The notes under the pieces were generated by a model, which made no database searches, was not told the DNA's origin, and worked only from the letters and a program-made list of their open reading frames with translations. A stretch of DNA of 14,058 nt from JAXGPF01 sp964463985 (GTDB lineage: Bacteria; Verrucomicrobiota; Kiritimatiellia; JAAZAB01). This document shows positions 13,511 through 14,058 of the stretch, piece by piece (position 1 is the stretch's first letter; each line of letters opens with the position of its first letter). The stretch spans positions 1 through 14,058 of the forward strand of contig CAYXEK010000092.1 in assembly GCA_964463985.1 (NCBI GenBank), read 5' to 3'. A program made the position numbers and the translations under genes.

Positions 13511-14058
13511 TTACCGCGCAGCATAGCCCTGGCGGTTCTGGAAATAAACCCGCGTGGCATAACTCTGCACGTTGCGATCGCAAAATTCCGTTTTCGCCGG
13601 CTCGGACAGACGCTGCCAGCGGGCCATGTCGCCTTCGCTTAAAATTTCCAGGTATATATCCAGGCAGGCGGGCAAGGAATTCGTAAAAACACCTTTATGC
13701 ATGGCTCCGCCGGCAGAGGTGAAATCGTTTTTATTGGAATAAACAAACACCTGAAAATCAACGACGTTGGTAATCAGCACACGGCTGCTATCCCACTCGG
13801 GCAAGTCGGTGTAGGGGTTTTTTGACCCGGTATTACGCCAGTATTTCAGAGCATTTTCCTCAAAACGAAACAACGCGCTGCGCAATCCGCGTTGATCATC
13901 AGCCGCACTCGGCGTCTCGGTCATGGTAAAAAATTTTAATTCATTGCCGCCCAAATCCGCGGTGCCGCCCAGCACGCTAAACTCGATATAAGTGGCGTTG
14001 ATGCCCGGCGCGGCCTCAATCGGGCCGGCGACGGCCTGGGCAATCTCCTGGGCCATGA
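13511..14058 (-). CDS. GspJ-like pseudopilin, N-terminus beyond the right edge
   Basis: The frame is open to the right edge, so the start is missing; at least 181 residues are visible. The visible part starts MAQEIAQAVAG, resembling the stalk-to-globular junction of GspJ/PulJ-type minor pseudopilins, where an MARDL-type helix follows the hydrophobic leader. A beta-rich globular domain follows (LKFFTMTE, RSALFRFEEN, VLITNVVDFQVFVYSN), ending LEILSEGDMARW and TRVYFQNRQGYAAR, a C-terminal pattern common in J-type proteins. The hydrophobic prepilin leader would lie to the right of the window, so prepilin processing cannot be confirmed. Adjacency to a GspK-like gene supports a J-K tip pair. Members of the 'Verru_Chthon cassette' pseudopilin sets are an alternative family. 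The ATG at 14056 is not taken as the true start. Confidence 0.65.
   Translation of the reverse strand, partial: MAQEIAQAVAGPIEAAPGINATYIEFSVLGGTADLGGNELKFFTMTETPSAADDQRGLRSALFRFEENALKYWRNTGSKNPYTDLPEWDSSRVLITNVVDFQVFVYSNKNDFTSAGGAMHKGVFTNSLPACLDIYLEILSEGDMARWQRLSEPAKTEFCDRNVQSYATRVYFQNRQGYAAR

Noticed and set aside
13468..13560. N-terminal extension of the GxxExxY protein to an ATG at 13560
   Set aside because: These codons overlap the end of the J-type pseudopilin gene and the inverted repeat; the family normally starts at the MNENEI-type position.

Overview
The window looks like a scaffold from an uncultured, GC-rich member of the Planctomycetes-Verrucomicrobia-Chlamydiae group (Verrucomicrobiota, Kiritimatiellota or Lentisphaerota). 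The basis is a gene order matching the Akkermansia muciniphila Amuc_1098-1102 pilus-like locus, a GxxExxY gene with its typical flanking repeats, and a periplasmic protein with thrombospondin type 3-like calcium motifs. The phylum is inferred from gene content, not from a marker gene. A run of 100 Ns at 12907-13006 shows this is assembled scaffold sequence.

Layout, left to right. Positions 1-200 hold no convincing complete gene and a possible promoter. A plus-strand gene for a 12-helix MFS transporter (201-1340) faces everything else. A palindrome-rich convergent intergenic region follows (1341-1484). From 1485 to the right edge all genes lie on the minus strand and read right to left as one probable operon. 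In transcription order these are: a pseudopilin of GspJ type (cut by the right edge), a GxxExxY nuclease-like gene inside an inverted-repeat-bounded insert, a GspK-like minor pseudopilin, a 122-bp cloverleaf-like palindromic element, an unrecognised single-helix membrane protein, an Amuc_1102-like exported protein, a PilM-like ATPase fused to a PilN-like domain, an Amuc_1100-like protein, an Amuc_1099-like protein, a TPR-secretin (Amuc_1098-like), and last a stand-alone 5'-3' exonuclease of the DNA polymerase I type.

The core genes together make a plausible envelope-spanning machine related to type IV pili and type II secretion. The secretin would be the outer-membrane pore. The Amuc_1099- and Amuc_1100-like proteins and the PilN half of the PilM/N fusion would be the inner-membrane alignment parts, with the PilM half as the cytoplasmic actin-like platform. 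The pseudopilins J and K would be the tip of a short pseudopilus. No assembly ATPase, inner-membrane PilC/GspF protein, prepilin peptidase or major pilin is visible here.

Three things deserve most attention. The first is the homologue of the immunomodulatory A. muciniphila protein Amuc_1100 with its whole neighbourhood conserved. The second is a GxxExxY gene bounded by 27-bp imperfect terminal inverted repeats, whose 3' end has been amplified into a tandem array at which the assembly broke. The third is the cloverleaf-like palindromic element at 10467-10588, whose layout is echoed in the convergent intergenic region at 1340-1452.
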